From the NCBI GenBank assembly GCA_963921795.1, contig OY997661.1:40096622-40160621 (forward strand): a DNA stretch of 64,000 nucleotides, read 5' to 3'. Each line of letters begins with the position of its first letter. The stretch's first letter is position 1. This document shows positions 18,457-30,365 of the stretch, piece after piece. Both the position numbers and the translations under genes were made by a program. This stretch comes from Nannobrachium achirus. Its lineage: Eukaryota > Chordata > Actinopteri > Myctophiformes > Myctophidae. A model generated the notes under the pieces. That model did no database searches, was not told the DNA's origin, and worked only from the letters and a program-made list of their open reading frames with translations.

Positions 18457-19160
18457 ATTGCGACCGTAGGTCGCATCTTACTACAGAAAGCTGCTCGAGG
18501 TGTCCGTGCGTCAGTCCGTCACACGTCAGTCCGTCACACCTCACACGTCACACCTTTGGCCTGCTCATATCTCGGCCACCGTTGGCCCGATCCATGCCAA
18601 AATTTCCACACAAACTCCTTGCCTGCCAAACTACAACCTCCAAGGACCCCCGGAGTTCCAGGGACCCCCAGGTCCCTGGGGGACCCCCAGGTGTAAAAAA
18701 AATACCAAATGTGCAAAAATGACCAAATGACCACCCCAACGGAGCTGCTCACGGGGAATTCCTGGGGACCACCCACTCCTGGTGCTCCAGAACGGATGCA
18801 AAAGTGGTGGCGCCCCCAGTGGAGGACCCCCTGCCACTGCAGCTCACATAAAATGCCGTAACTCAGGCTAGGAGCGTCCGGGAGAGCCGGGGCCAGTACC
18901 TATTCGTCCGCCAAGGCAACGCGGACAGCCCACCCCTCATTTCTCACATGGCCCTCTTCTAGCGCCACCTACAGGCCGATTTTTAAAACACATTTTTGGC
19001 CACTGCTCCTACAGTTTTGGCCCGAAAATCACTACACAGTATGTCTACACTCATGTCATCAACATGGATCAGGAAGTTTATGGAATAAAAAATGTTTGCC
19101 CTATTTGTGGAGATAAGTGACCTACGGTCGCTTATCTCCCGATTAGGGAGTCTTACTGGT
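18457..19160. mobile_element. GCGACC-hairpin family element, long copy
   Basis: It starts with TTGCGACCGTAGGTCGCA and ends CTTATCTCCCGATTAGGGAG then TCTTACTGGT. The interior shares CCATGCCAAA, CTCCTTGCCTGCCAA and AGGGACCCCCAGG with the shorter copy at 58530-58839. A hairpin GGAGATAAGTGACC..GGTCGCTTATCTCC is at 19109-19139. The family was not identified. Confidence 0.6.
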
Positions 19161-19374
19161 ATATATTACTATGCTATGCTACAGTATATTATGTTACTTT
19201 TCATACTTGAGTTATTATTCACAAACACGCTACAGTTCAAAGGACTTGGCATAATATGGAAGAGGTTAGGCTAATAGAATAGAATACCACAATAATTATA
19301 TTGGTGTTACAATTATATTTTAGCATGCTGAATTTTAAAGCAGCACTATGTAACTTTCCTTTTCTACCCCAGAT

Positions 19375-19450
19375 TTGAACCCGATTTCCTGCGCAAGTGC
19401 TGATATTGCTACCATTGAGCTGATAGAGCCTGCCTGCTTGCTCAGGGGAT
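19375..19450 (-). repeat. tRNA-like (SINE head or tRNA relic)
   Basis: On the minus strand an A-box-like CAGCTCAATGGTAG is followed about 35 nt later by a B-box-like GGGTTCAAATC. The spacing and order match an internal pol III promoter. The stems do not pair well enough for a functional tRNA, so a tRNA-derived SINE is more likely. Confidence 0.45.
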
Positions 19451-19623
19451 GAATTGAATCTTGACCAATAGGTCAAAATTCTTCTCAGATCCTGTGCCTA
19501 GGTAAGACATGAGCTTTGACACAACCTAAATGTCTCAATCGAAGAGCAGGGAGACAAAATACAACCACCCCAATAAACAAGTTGTATTGTATTAACTCAT
19601 TTCCTGCGATCCCCGTCGAAACC

Positions 19624-19663
19624 GAAGATTTCCCGCTGTACAGAGGTACAGCGGGAAATCTTC
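19624..19663. repeat. Perfect 18-bp-arm hairpin
   Basis: GAAGATTTCCCGCTGTAC and its exact complement are separated by 4 nt. It sits in otherwise unassigned sequence. GATGCCCGAGGAGCCCGAAG follows. Confidence 0.8.
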
Positions 19664-20640
19664 ATCTGCGATGCCCGAGGAGCCCGAAGATTTAATTAGC
19701 TTTAATCATTATGAAACGATTAAAAGTATGGTCGCTGTATATAGCCGCTTCGGAGACTTTAGGCCCGCCCCCTATAACTGTATCCGGTCGTATTTCCCGT
19801 TTGGACCGGATCTAGGTTTCCATATCCGGTCTGACGTCCAATCGCAGCTCCTGCAGGGCCATAGAATGGTCTGTTTTCCACACGTTTTTTTTTATTTTGT
19901 AGCTGTTTGATTCCTCTACCCGCCTCAGCCTGGCATATGATCCGCGCACATATCGTCTGCTATGTGCGCGAACGTGCCCACGTGTTACCATAGTTCACAG
20001 CTGGCTGTCTCCAATGTTTTTTCATGTAAACACTGGCGGATATTAAAGCAGGGATACAGTCTCGCAATGGATATGTCTATTTCAATGGGGTTTTTTTTAT
20101 TCGAAAGCTGTCACCGATTCTACACGTCTACTAGATGAGTTGCGCACAGATCGTGCACGATGCGTGCGCGTGCCCACATTAAAAGGTAAGGACAATTTGG
20201 CAGCTGCTAGTACAGCTATGTTTAAAATGACAGCAAAATTGTTTACATACTCAACCATACAGATAGGGGGGTTATATTGTGGCTTTAATGGTATGATGAA
20301 ACACAAACAACTCTCTTATAAGCCACAGGTAATTCATTTTGAAGAATCAAATCAAAATCTGTATGGGGAATGCCTGAAAAAATACATAAAGAGTGCATGA
20401 ATTTGGTTGAAGCTTGACATTTTATAATTTGTAAAAGTTATGTTTTATTAATTCATTTTTCATTAAGGTAATATACTACTTTAACTGGTGGGTGTGCACA
20501 AGATAAAATCAAACCTGGTTCGAAGTGGAGCGGTGAATTTAAGCAGTTCCAGGTCTATGTTTTAGATTCAATCAATCCACTTGTGTTTCACGTAACTGTG
20601 ACTGCTCCTCCACTCCACTTCTGCTGCGGTGAACAGTAGT
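19664..20640. other. No gene seen
   Basis: Non-coding. Short open frames here show no recognisable family. Confidence 0.5.
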
Positions 20641-20642
20641 CT

Positions 20643-20800
20643 ATGTTAGAGATGGGTCGTTCGCGAACGAATTGAGTCCTTTGAGCGGCTCTTTGAAATG
20701 AACGATGGGATCCGGTTCGCACTATAGGGAGCCGTTCCGAACGGCTCTTTGAAACGAACGGATCCCAGAGAACCGGCTCACTTCAAAGAGACATAAATCC
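20643..20800. repeat. hAT-like AGAGATGGGTCGTTCGCGAACGA repeat (partial)
   Basis: It starts TTAGAGATGGGTCGTTCGCG and contains inverted GCCGTTCCGAACGGC and AAACGAACGGATCCC. This resembles a common teleost hAT-like repeat, but the right terminus could not be found. Confidence 0.45.
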
Positions 20801-20869
20801 CATCAGCCTCCATGCATCCGGGCGGAGGGGAACTCAATTCGATAGGTACCGAAATGTTGTGTAACTGCT

Positions 20870-20877
<8 letters not shown>

Positions 20878-20900
<23 letters not shown>
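20878..20900 (+). repeat. (GT)n microsatellite
   Basis: About 11 GT units. Confidence 0.8.
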
Positions 20901-21491
20901 GTAAAATCGCGCATGCGCAGATCCTCTTCAAACTTGACTGGACAGACTTGTACTAGTGAGGACAGACTAGTGAGGACAGACACACATTACTGCCTATAGC
21001 GGAGCTGCTGTGTTTCACACACCGCTCCAATAATGTCCTAACAATGGGCTTTGTCCACAACACACTTAACACCCATACTTGAATCACAATGTTCTACAGA
21101 TGTCAGTCCACCATGTTGCCACTAGAGTGTGCTGCTGCTACACTAAAAAGAGTGCTCCATGGATTGGGAACTGGTTGGGAAGATGCCTGGTAAGTTTATT
21201 TGTATAGCACATTTCATATACTGTACAAAGACTAATTGTGTTACATAAAGCATAAAAAGGAAATAATTAGACATTTTAAAAGAAATGGAAAATAAAATAC
21301 ATACATTAAGTTCTATTATGGTTGTATTTATTCTCACACTCTCAGCAATAGGCCTAAACCATCATCAGGTGTGTGTGTGTGTGTGTGTCATAGTGCGTTT
21401 CCCTAACCTATTTCTGGCACAAACATCTTGTCATTCAGTATAGGAACCCAGTCCACCTCTATATGAAACCGTTTCTACCAAACACCACAAT

Positions 21492-21763
21492 TAGGGATGT
21501 ACCGATACCACTTTTTTGCTGACCAAGTACAAGTACGAGTACTTAATTTGAGTACTTGCTGATACCGAATACCGATACTGTAAGTTAAGTTTCTGTAAAA
21601 GTGCTTAAATAGTGTGTGGCGCTCCAAAATAAAATGCTTTAAATAATTATGTTGTCATGCCTATTGTGAGAGAAGGTGAAAACACCGTGAGCAATATCGG
21701 ACGAGTACGAGTACAGCAAAATCGATGTGTACCGATACTGGGGGTACCGATACCGCATCCCTA
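21492..21763. mobile_element. hAT-type MITE (TAGGGATGTACCGATACCAC ends)
   Basis: The ends TAGGGATGTACCGATACC and GGTACCGATACCGCATCCCTA-type are flanked by ACCACAAT (21484-21491) and ACCACAAC (21764-21771). 272 bp. Confidence 0.8.
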
Positions 21764-21771
21764 ACCACAAC

Positions 21772-22375
21772 ACACTATCTGAAAGTAGTAAAATCACCAT
21801 TTTGCCTCAGAGGAAAAATGTGTAACGGCAGAAGTTACTATTCTCAGTGAGCGACGACATAAATTTCGCCTTCGAGAAAGAGAACAAAAGTTTTGAACTT
21901 TAGATTTAAAAGGAGTCTGAGTTACCGCAAGCCTTGTATCCTCTGGAAGTTCCAACTGCGTGGCATAATAACTAAAAGCTGCCTCACCGTGATTTGTTTC
22001 AGCTCTGGGAACAGTTAGTACTGTAGACCGGTCCCGGATGACCTGAGCTTTCTTCAAGGTTCATAATGTAAAACAAAGTCAGAGGTGTACTGTATTTTGG
22101 CCCTAAAAGACTGAGTGATTTAAGACCATCACCAATATTTTTGTATCAATTCTTTCTGTTTTGTGGCTTTGATGCCTTTATTGATGGTACAGTAGGGAGA
22201 GAGACGGTGAGTGACACGCAGCAAAGGTCACGGACGCGTCATGCATCAGAGCCTATGTGGTATGCGCATGGACCGGTAGGCCAGCCCAGCGGGTGCCCCT
22301 TTCATCAATTCTATGACTTACTGGGAGCCATGTACAAAGACCTGAGATGTGGTGTCATGTGTTCAGCTTTCTTAG
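21772..22375. other. No gene seen
   Basis: Non-coding sequence without a recognised repeat. Confidence 0.5.
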
Positions 22376-22383
22376 TTCTAGAT

Positions 22384-23263
22384 CAGTGGTCTTCAACGTT
22401 TTCAGGCCAAGGACACCTTAGTTGAGAGAGAGATGAAGCAGGGACCCCCACAACCTTTTTCAGAGATCCCATATAGTTTCATCGTTTGACAGCACAATCA
22501 GCAGTGTATTTTGGATTCGTGTCAATTTGTGTTTTCAGATATTTAACCACTTGAACCGTCAATACTTAATAAACTTGACCTTTCACTCTGTACTTGGTCT
22601 GCTCTTTTTCCCCTCTACACCAAACCTCCAAAAAATAGCAGATCTACAAGCTCACAACGCCTTGCGCTGCGAGGCTCTTTGAGCTTGATCAGCTATTTTC
22701 GGCTAAAGTTCTCAGAATATGGACACTAGGGTTCAAATAGTCTGGGATCACTTCACTTTTCGGGGTTGTAACCGTCTGGAGCGGAAACCACAACACGTCA
22801 TGTTGTAGTCCCTAAAGGACTACAATTTGCCGGAACTATCAAACCGGATTCAGTTTTAACCCAAAATGATTCCCCTGCGCTCAAGGACATACTTTTAGGG
22901 CCTACTTAATGAACTCCTTGATGCGGAGTAGTTTTGCTTTTGAAAACATCGTTTGGTATATGCATCTTTTAGTCCAACTCGTAGCAACTGGCAAGACTAC
23001 GCAAGGCTAAAAGGGATTGGGGAAACAAACAGGGGGAACAAAATCAAACCAACGCCGCTTCTTCTAGTGGTTTCCGCACTTTAGGCGGAAACCAAACGGC
23101 CTGTTGTGAACGAACACCAAAAGCCTGGTAGGCGAGTTTAGGGTTCAAGTGGTTAATATAAAAAAGGAGAAAAAAGGTTTCTATCACACAAAGATTTGGA
23201 GGACCCCCTGTAGTGACTCTGAGGAGCCCCTAGGGGTCCCGGACCCCCTGTTGAAGACCCTTG
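22384..23263. mobile_element. hAT-type element 1 of a tandem pair (shared TSD)
   Basis: The ends CAGTGGTCTTCAACG and GTTGAAGACCCTTG lie between TTCTAGAT at 22376-22383 and 23264-23271. It carries a nested TTAA-flanked element at 22547-23152. Confidence 0.85.
22547..23152. mobile_element. Nested TTAA-flanked element with a hairpin module
   Basis: The ends CCACTTGAACC and GGTTCAAGTGG are bounded by TTAA (22543-22546 and 23153-23156), suggesting a piggyBac-like MITE. It includes the hairpin module at 22631-22700. Confidence 0.65.
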
Positions 23264-23271
23264 TTCTAGAT

Positions 23272-23757
23272 CAGTGGTTCTCAAACCTTTTACGCCAAGT
23301 ACCACCTCAGAAAATATGTGTCTCTCCAAGTACCACCATATATGTTAAAATACAGGTGCGTAGACACACCCCGTATGCACAGTTAACACAGGAGGCCAAT
23401 TTATTCCTTGCATTAATTTTTCATTTTTGTTGCATTTCTAAGCCAATAATTTGATGACCAGGTCATCAAACAGATTTATCTATTTGTGAACATCCCATGC
23501 AAACTGATGATATTTCTAATGTGATTAATCCGTTCTCAAATCCTCTATTAACGGCTAGGTGTGGCCTCATGCTCATTTCAGCACAGCCAGAGAGCCTATT
23601 TCAATCAACTGTTTGGTCAGAAGAACTACCTGTAGTATAATATAAATATTTAACTCCACTTATGTATTTTTTCTTATTTTTGGGAAACTCCTGAGTACCA
23701 CCAGAGGGGTGCCCATGTACCACCAGTGGTACACGTACCACAGTTTGAGAACCACTG
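23272..23757. mobile_element. hAT-type element 2 of the tandem pair
   Basis: The ends CAGTGGTTCTCAAACC and AGTTTGAGAACCACTG lie between TTCTAGAT at 23264-23271 and 23758-23765. The interior differs from element 1 (CAAGTACCACC..GGTGGTACACG). Confidence 0.85.
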
Positions 23758-24121
23758 TTCTAGATAGAACTCCAGCAGCTGCTTTTCTGAATGAGCTGTA
23801 GCTAGCTGTCTCGTAGATATTTTGGCAGACCTGATAGTCCTGAGTCTTGTTTGGACATGAATCCTCCCATTGCTACATTTTAAAGATAGCAATTGGCTGA
23901 CTTTGGTATTGACTTAATGCGGATATTAAAATGTTGACCTGAATCCATAATTACATCAATAATTCTGGTTTGGCCTTTAGCATTCAAGGTGAATCAAGGT
24001 GAGCTCTCTAGTCTCTAACATACAGTATAGTCGTTCTTCCGTGGCACCAAGTACACTTACCTAAGTTTTGTCTTTGGACCATAGGACCATAGTCACAGTG
24101 AATTATAATAATAATTATATA

Positions 24122-24765
24122 ATTGCAACTGAAGGTCGCAGTTTACCATGAGAAATGTCACAGCTTGTCTCCGTGTGTGTACACATTTTTACGGTCTATG
24201 GGTTTGCTGCTCTGACATCATGCTCTGATGTCACTGTGATGACACATTCGGCACATCTTGTCCACGTATCTGTGTATCTCTGAAGGTCACGCCTGACACT
24301 GTAGTTCCTTTGACACATCACTGTGACATCACAGGTGATATCACAGGTGACATCACCTATATAAAAGTCCATATATGGGTATTCCCCAGAATCCCTTTTA
24401 TGCCCATATATGAAGATCCATGATGTCATTGATATACATCACTGGCCAGATGGCCAAGACATTGCCCATATCTGTGTGGCCGGTTCAGATAGGGATCTCC
24501 ATGTATGGGCATACAAGGGATTGTATGCTGTGATGTCATGGGAACCACTCTAACAGAATCCCTTTTATGCACGAAGATCACTGATGTCATCAATATTAAG
24601 CCCGTATTTAACTTCATATGGGAATGCCATGTCTGTGTGGCTGGTTCAGGCAGTGATCTCCATTTATGGGCATAAAAGGGATGTACTATATACAGTACAT
24701 GGATCTCCATATATGGGTACCAGGGGTCTCCATATATGGGTAACTTGGCATGGCGAGGTCGCATG
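24122..24765. repeat. CCATATATGG-rich degenerate repeat tract, cluster 1
   Basis: After an ATTGCAACTGAAGGTCGCAG hairpin-like start, the tract repeats phrases such as TCCATATATGGG(C/T)AT, TTATGCCCATATATG and TGATGTCA at irregular spacing on both strands. The same phrases cluster beside the TRIM genes at 43-48 kb. Confidence 0.6.
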
Positions 24766-24819
24766 TCGCCCTGAGGTGTCTTACTAGTAATAACTAGTCC
24801 TTGTGCCCGTGGGTGTGCA

Positions 24820-25345
24820 CAGTATATGAGGGATTGAATGTAGGAGTCTCAGAAGTTATGTTGGAGTGCCTGTGCGTGTATATGGGGCAGGTGAAGGAGC
24901 CGCAGCACTGGATGTTGATGGGTGAGGGTCACCTTCAAAGACGGCATGTTATTTTCTGCTGCAGATGGGCTTAAGCTTTTCAAGCTCTTTATTGTGGAGG
25001 GATGTGGTTTTAGAATGAGTAGATGTCATCCTGTCCATGCGTCGTTGTGTTGTGTACTGAGGTGAAAGTATCGCTGGCTATATCAGATTTGGGCAGTGTT
25101 TAGTATCAGTGACGTCAGTCTTTTCCAAATATGGGCTGACTGATGTCAGTAATGTCAGTTAGTGATGTCAGTCAGTGTTGTTAGTCATCTCCAAATTTGG
25201 TCACTGTTTGCATATGAGGGATTGAATGTAGGAGTCTCAGAAGTAATGAACATGTGGCTGTTACACATGTAATGGCGGCAGTATCAGTGATGTCAGTCAT
25301 CTCCAAATTTGGGCACTGTTTAGTATCAGTGATGTCAGCATGCGA
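24820..25345 (+). repeat. Degenerate tandem repeats
   Basis: TATGAGGGATTGAATGTAGG and AGTCTCAGAAGT recur at 24825 and 25213. CATCTCCAAATTTGG, CACTGTTT and GTATCAGTGATGTCAGT recur at 25100-25340. Confidence 0.7.
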
Positions 25346-25676
25346 ATTCCGGACAGACAGACATTCGGTAAATTAATAGTTAGATTAGATAGATGTAAAT
25401 TTGAGTTTTGTCAGTATAATTATGGCACATTATTTGTATAATCCCTAATGGGACCATGCATGTAAAACGTATAGGCATATTAAGGAAATATATCTTATGA
25501 ACTAGCAGCTGAAACATGCAGTACTACCGTCGAAAGCAACATCTATGACATCTACTTAAAATAATTTGTGGATTTGTGTTCGGCTCTTACCGGTGTGTCA
25601 GGAGGCACCCAAAAGAGTTCAGCGAGTTGCACAAAGATTCTTGACTATATGGTAACAGATGTAGATAGTCATACAC

Positions 25677-26141
25677 CAGGGTTCCCCAATAGGCGGCCCG
25701 CAGGCCATTTGCGGCCCGCGGGGGGCTACTGTCTGGCCCCCACCAACCCCAGTAATAATGGTGGTATAAGAGCAGCAACAACACTAGTATATCGTCGTTG
25801 TCAGGTGGACACCTCGTATCTCCAAATTTGTACGTTCTTTCGCAAATCATACAAGGCCGTCGCACAAAAGTAGTGAAAACAGCAGATCTACAAGCACACA
25901 ACGCCTCGCACCGCGAGGCGTTGTGTGCTTGTAGATCGGCTGTTTTCACTAGTTTAAATAATTTTTAAAATAATAAATTCAAAACGAACGGTTTTGGACA
26001 TACAAGATTTTCACCCGTCAACGACAAAAACTGTCGCTGGAGTAGCGGGCACGCCACCGTTGCCCCTTGCAATGTTGTGGCCCTCGGCTTGGTACCCTAG
26101 ACATAATTCGGCCCTTGGGGAAAACTAATTGAGGAACCCTG
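25677..26141. mobile_element. hAT-type element (CAGGGTTCCCCAA ends), perfect TSD
   Basis: The ends CAGGGTTCCCCAATAGGCGG and AATTGAGGAACCCTG are flanked by TCATACAC on both sides (25669-25676 and 26142-26149). The GGCGGCCCGC..GCGGCCCGCG text is typical of this hAT group. A family-D element (25789-26027) is nested within. Confidence 0.85.
25789..26027. mobile_element. Family D MITE (TATCGTCGTTGTC ends), copy 1
   Basis: The inverted ends are TATCGTCGTTGTCAGGTGGA and CACCCGTCAACGAC. The centre is a full hairpin module (25872-25952) with the arms GATCTACAAGCACACAACGC and complement. Other copies are at 29212, 34211 and 49228. Confidence 0.65.
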
Positions 26142-26422
26142 TCATACACCGTCCTTAGCTTGACTCCGGAGTAGGCTAAGACTCTTGCATCAGCTGTCCC
26201 ATTAGAGATGATTAATTTCAAAGTTAATAGGTGTCAGGTGGAATGCTTATTGAGGAAGTGTATAGCGTAGGTGAAGATACGGTTTGATCCGTGTTCAGAG
26301 CGGGTGCAGAGCATGCTGTTGAGCATTCAGGGCAGTATCACTGACCTAACATTAATTAAACACGGCCTCTTCACTGGGAAGTGTCCACTTCATAACACAG
26401 ATGAAAAATGTAATCTCACCAA

Positions 26423-26912
26423 CAGAGGCGTCACAAGGGGGGGAAAAGTGGGACTAAGTTACTAGGGCCCAAGGTGGAGGGGCCTAAATTATTAGCTATC
26501 GAAAAATAGCAGATATACAAGCTCACAGCGCGGCACTGAGTGCCGCGCTGCAAGCTTGTAGATCTGCTATTTTTGAAAAGTTGGGAAAATGTGTGCAAAT
26601 CTTTGAATATATGTATTTTTTAAGCGAACATTTGTAACTCAAATTTTGATTCTGGGGGGTCCCTGAAACGAAATATTTTGAGATGGGGTTCTGTGGCCAA
26701 ATACATATCATTTTGGGGGTCCTTCACATGAAAAGGTTTGAGCACCACTGACAAAAACCTTAGAAGGATTTGAAATATTCAAAGACTTTTTCAATAGTGC
26801 ACAAAATAGTGTGTTCCCAGTCTAAATGGGTTAAACCCCCTTCCCCTATGAAGAACATCCATGGGGGGCCCGCAGTTGTACCCAGGGCCCAGAATTTGGT
26901 GTGTCACCCCAG
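26423..26912. mobile_element. CAGGGGYGTCRC-family hAT-type element, perfect TSD
   Basis: It is flanked by CTCACCAA at 26415-26422 and 26913-26920. One hairpin module is at 26500-26580. 490 bp, no coding capacity. Confidence 0.85.
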
Positions 26913-26920
26913 CTCACCAA

Positions 26921-27560
26921 TCACCAATACCCTCCATCTTCCTCTGACTTTTTAATTAGATTTTCACAGAAGCGGCTCCTCCTAAATAGTACGAAGAGAT
27001 ATTGATTCCACATCACTTTCTGTTTATTTGTACGTGACCAAAAACAGCAACAACACAAAACATAATATGTGACTTGAATTATGATGTGCAAATAAGCGAC
27101 TCTTTTCTGACGGAGGAAATCTGTACGTTCTTATACAGACATGTTTGTTTTCTGGGTTGAATAGCCTATTGTCTATTTACATTTTTGGACCAAAATGAGT
27201 TCCATGCTCTGGACGCTCCAGGCTGCATATGAGTACTGTAGATTGCTTCCATATTAAAAATTCCAGAGATGGTTTTGTCTGGTAGTCGATAAAACGTATT
27301 CTCTGAAGTTTTGTTTTATTTAATCTCAGAGGTATAGCACTCTTGCAGCTTACCTTAAAAAAGCTGCAGGCATTTTACTCGCTCAGTAGAACAATTGCTT
27401 TTATCTCATTAATCAATGCCAAAGTAAAATCACTGAATGTAAACTAAACCGTTATAAGCATAACAGTTAATAGATACTTTTTATAAGTGTAGGCCTATGC
27501 ATTATTTTATTGCTGTTGTTTTTGTGTGTCCATCCTCCTCCTCAATTGAAAATCTATCCT
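26921..27560. other. No gene seen
   Basis: AT-rich non-coding sequence. Confidence 0.5.
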
Positions 27561-27564
27561 GTGA

Positions 27565-28145
27565 GGTGTTTGTACTTTACTTGAGTATTTCCAGTAGTCA
27601 GTACTTTTACTTCTACTCCACTACATCTCAAAGGCAAATATTGTACTTTTACTCCACTACATTTATTTGAAAACTTTAGTTACTAGTTACTTTGCAGATA
27701 TAAATGATTATGTTATAAAACTTACATTAAACCACTTTAGCCCTATTCTATCCACAACTTTCCAACAGAAAGAAGGTGAGCGGCATTTCCGGCGTCGCAG
27801 CCGAGTGTGATCTACAAGCTCACAACGGTTGCATCTGCGACGCGACGTGAGCTTGTATGTCTGCTGTTAACCGGAAGTGTCCCGCAGATAATGCTACAGT
27901 AAAGTCTTGTGGAAACAGGTGGATACCTAGGCTAGTGCGGCGTGTTGTGAGCTTGTAGATCTGCTAGTTTCAAACATTTTGTACTTTTACATTTGGTACA
28001 TTGACAAAAATTTTAAACCAGTACCTTTATACTTTTACTCAAGTACATTTTGTATTAGAGACTTTTACTTGTAACGGAGTATTTCTATATTGCAGTATTG
28101 ATACTTTTACTTGAGTATAAAATGTGTGTACTTTTTCCACCACTG
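27565..28145. mobile_element. hAT-type repeat of the CAGTGGTGGAAAAAGTA class
   Basis: The right end is GTACTTTTTCCACCACTG. The body is the typical ACTTTTACTC(C/A)A repeat text. The left terminus is not recognisable. A diverged hairpin module sits at 27811-27880, with a further half at 27940-27970. Confidence 0.65.
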
Positions 28146-28518
28146 ATTCTAAACAGCACAGCCTATGTAGTGCTTGTTTCAAAACCACCGGCTTTATTAT
28201 TTCTTTTGGAAGAGACTATTTGATTTAACAAGCCCTGGCTTCTCTATTACCCGCAGATGGCAATCTGCATGCATGCACAGTACATCTTTGCTAGTCTGTG
28301 TTTGTCTGGGAAAACATTTGCACATAGTTCAGCTGAGCATCATTAACATGTCAGGAATGTAGGGGCCTTGACGAATGAGCCCCTCGACACGGGTCGGTGC
28401 TGTTTGGTGCTTTGTGGTATTCATTGTTGTGTGTGTCGGTAGGGTAGGGGTGGAGAAGTTTTGGGCAAAGCACAACATGATCAATGCAACAAGACAACAC
28501 AGAATGAGTCCCAGACCT

Positions 28519-29092
28519 CAGGGGTGTCGCAGCAAATGCTGGGCCCTGGGTACAAGAATTCACTGCGGGCCCCCCATGAATGTTCTTCGTAGGGGGAGGG
28601 GGTTTAACCCATTTATTTAGACTGGGAACGCGTTATTTTGTGCTTTAACTATTGACAAATAGCAGATATACAAGCTCGCAGCGCGGCACAGAGCTTGTAG
28701 ATCTGCTATTTTTGAAAAATCTTGAAAATGTGTGCAAGTCTTTGAATATTTCAAAGGTTTAAAAAAATATATATGTTTATATGTCAGTGGTACTCAATCC
28801 TTTTCAACTGAAAGACCCCCAAAATGATATGTATTTGGCCACGGACCCCCCATCTCAAAATATTTAGTTCCAGGGACCCACCCCCAGATGCAAATAAAAC
28901 CCAACATATATTCAAAGATTTCCACACATTTTCACGACTTAAAAAAATAGCAGATCTACAAGCACTCTCTGCCGTGCTGTGAGCTTGTATATCTGATATT
29001 TTTCAACAGCTAAAGTTTAAAATATTTAAGGCCCCTCCACCTTAGGGCCCTAGTAACTCAGTCCCACTTTCCACCCCCTTGTGACACCCCTG
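28519..29092. mobile_element. CAGGGGYGTCRC-family hAT-type element, perfect TSD, two hairpins
   Basis: It is flanked by CCAGACCT at 28511-28518 and 29093-29100. The ends are CAGGGGTGTCGC and GTGACACCCCTG. Hairpin modules are at 28654-28725 and 28944-29005. 574 bp. Confidence 0.9.
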
Positions 29093-29211
29093 CCAGACCT
29101 CGCTGCTGCTTTTAGCTCTTCTCTTGTCATGCTGGCGCTTATGAGATTTTTTGGATCACAGGAAAACTGTGCAACGGGGCCTCTGATCCTTGCATTCTAC
29201 TCTTGTTACAG

Positions 29212-29498
29212 TATATCGTCGTTGTCGGGTGAAAACCTTGTATGTCCAAAACCGTTCGTTTTGCATTTATCATTTAAAAATGATTCAAACTAGTGAAAAC
29301 AGCCGATCTACAAGCACACAACGCCTCGCGCTTGTAGATCTGCTTGTAGATCTACAAGCAGATCTACAGCTTGTAGATCTGCTGTTTTCACTACTTTTGT
29401 GCGACGGCCTTGTATGATGAAGCAGGGCTTTACTTTGCGAAAGAACCTACAAATTTGAAACTTGGAGATACGAGGTTTCCACACGACAACAACGATAT
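29212..29498. mobile_element. Family D MITE, copy 2, with a rearranged hairpin
   Basis: The ends are TATCGTCGTTGTCGGGTG and CACGACAACAACGATA. In the centre (29293-29395) the arm phrase GTAGATCTGCTTGTAGATCT is repeated several times, as if the hairpin tip had been reiterated. Confidence 0.65.
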
Positions 29499-29795
29499 GG
29501 AATCTAAAACACAACAGATGCCACTAAAAAGCGAGGCAAAAAAAGAGCCGGTAAATGAAGAAAAGTCGAACAAGTTTGATCTTTCATTCATTTTAACGGC
29601 TGGTTCGAAGCAAAGGAAAGATTTAAGAGAACTCAGTCTGAATATTTTTTTATTGTAGTAGAACACTGCAGGAATTTGGTTATGATGCCAGATGAAACAT
29701 GGGAAAATATAAACGTACGACACAACGGACATGACAGAACAATGCCACTACAAAACAAACATCAATGTGCAAATGATTAACATTGTGCACATGAC

Positions 29796-30365
29796 CAGGG
29801 GTGTCGCACCAAATTCTGGGCCCCGGGTACAAGGATTAACTGCGGGCCCCCCGTGAATGTTCTTCATAGGGTGAGGGGGTTTAACCCATTTAGACTGGGA
29901 ACGCACTATTACGCCTTATTTTGTGTGTTAACTATTGAAATATAGCAGATATACAAGATCTGCTATTTTTGAAGAATTGGGAAAAGTATTAGAATATTTC
30001 AAATTCTTCTGAGGTTTTTTGAAAAACCTATGTTTCTATGTCACTGGTGCTCAAACATTTTCATGTCAAGGACCCCCAAAATGATATGTATTTGGCCACG
30101 GACCCCCATCTCAAAATATTTAGTTCCAGGGACCCCCCCCCCCCCCCCCCCCCCCAGAAGCAAAATTGGAGTTACAAATGTTCGCTTAAAGAAATACATG
30201 TATTCAAAGCTTTGCACACATTTTCAAGACTTTTCATAAATAGCAGATCTACAAGCTCACAGCGCGGCTCTCGGCGTCGCGATGTGAGCTTATACATCTG
30301 CAATTTTTCACTAGCTAAAGTATAAAATAATGAAGGCCCCTCCACCTCGGGCCCTATAGTAACTC
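29796..30365. mobile_element. CAGGGGYGTCRC-family element, right end lost
   Basis: The left end CAGGGGTGTCGCACC is intact. A short hairpin lies at 29938-29975 and a full one at 30232-30312. A run of about 23 C lies at 30131-30153. The right end stops at GTAACTCAGTAAC without the GACACCCCTG terminus. Confidence 0.75.
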
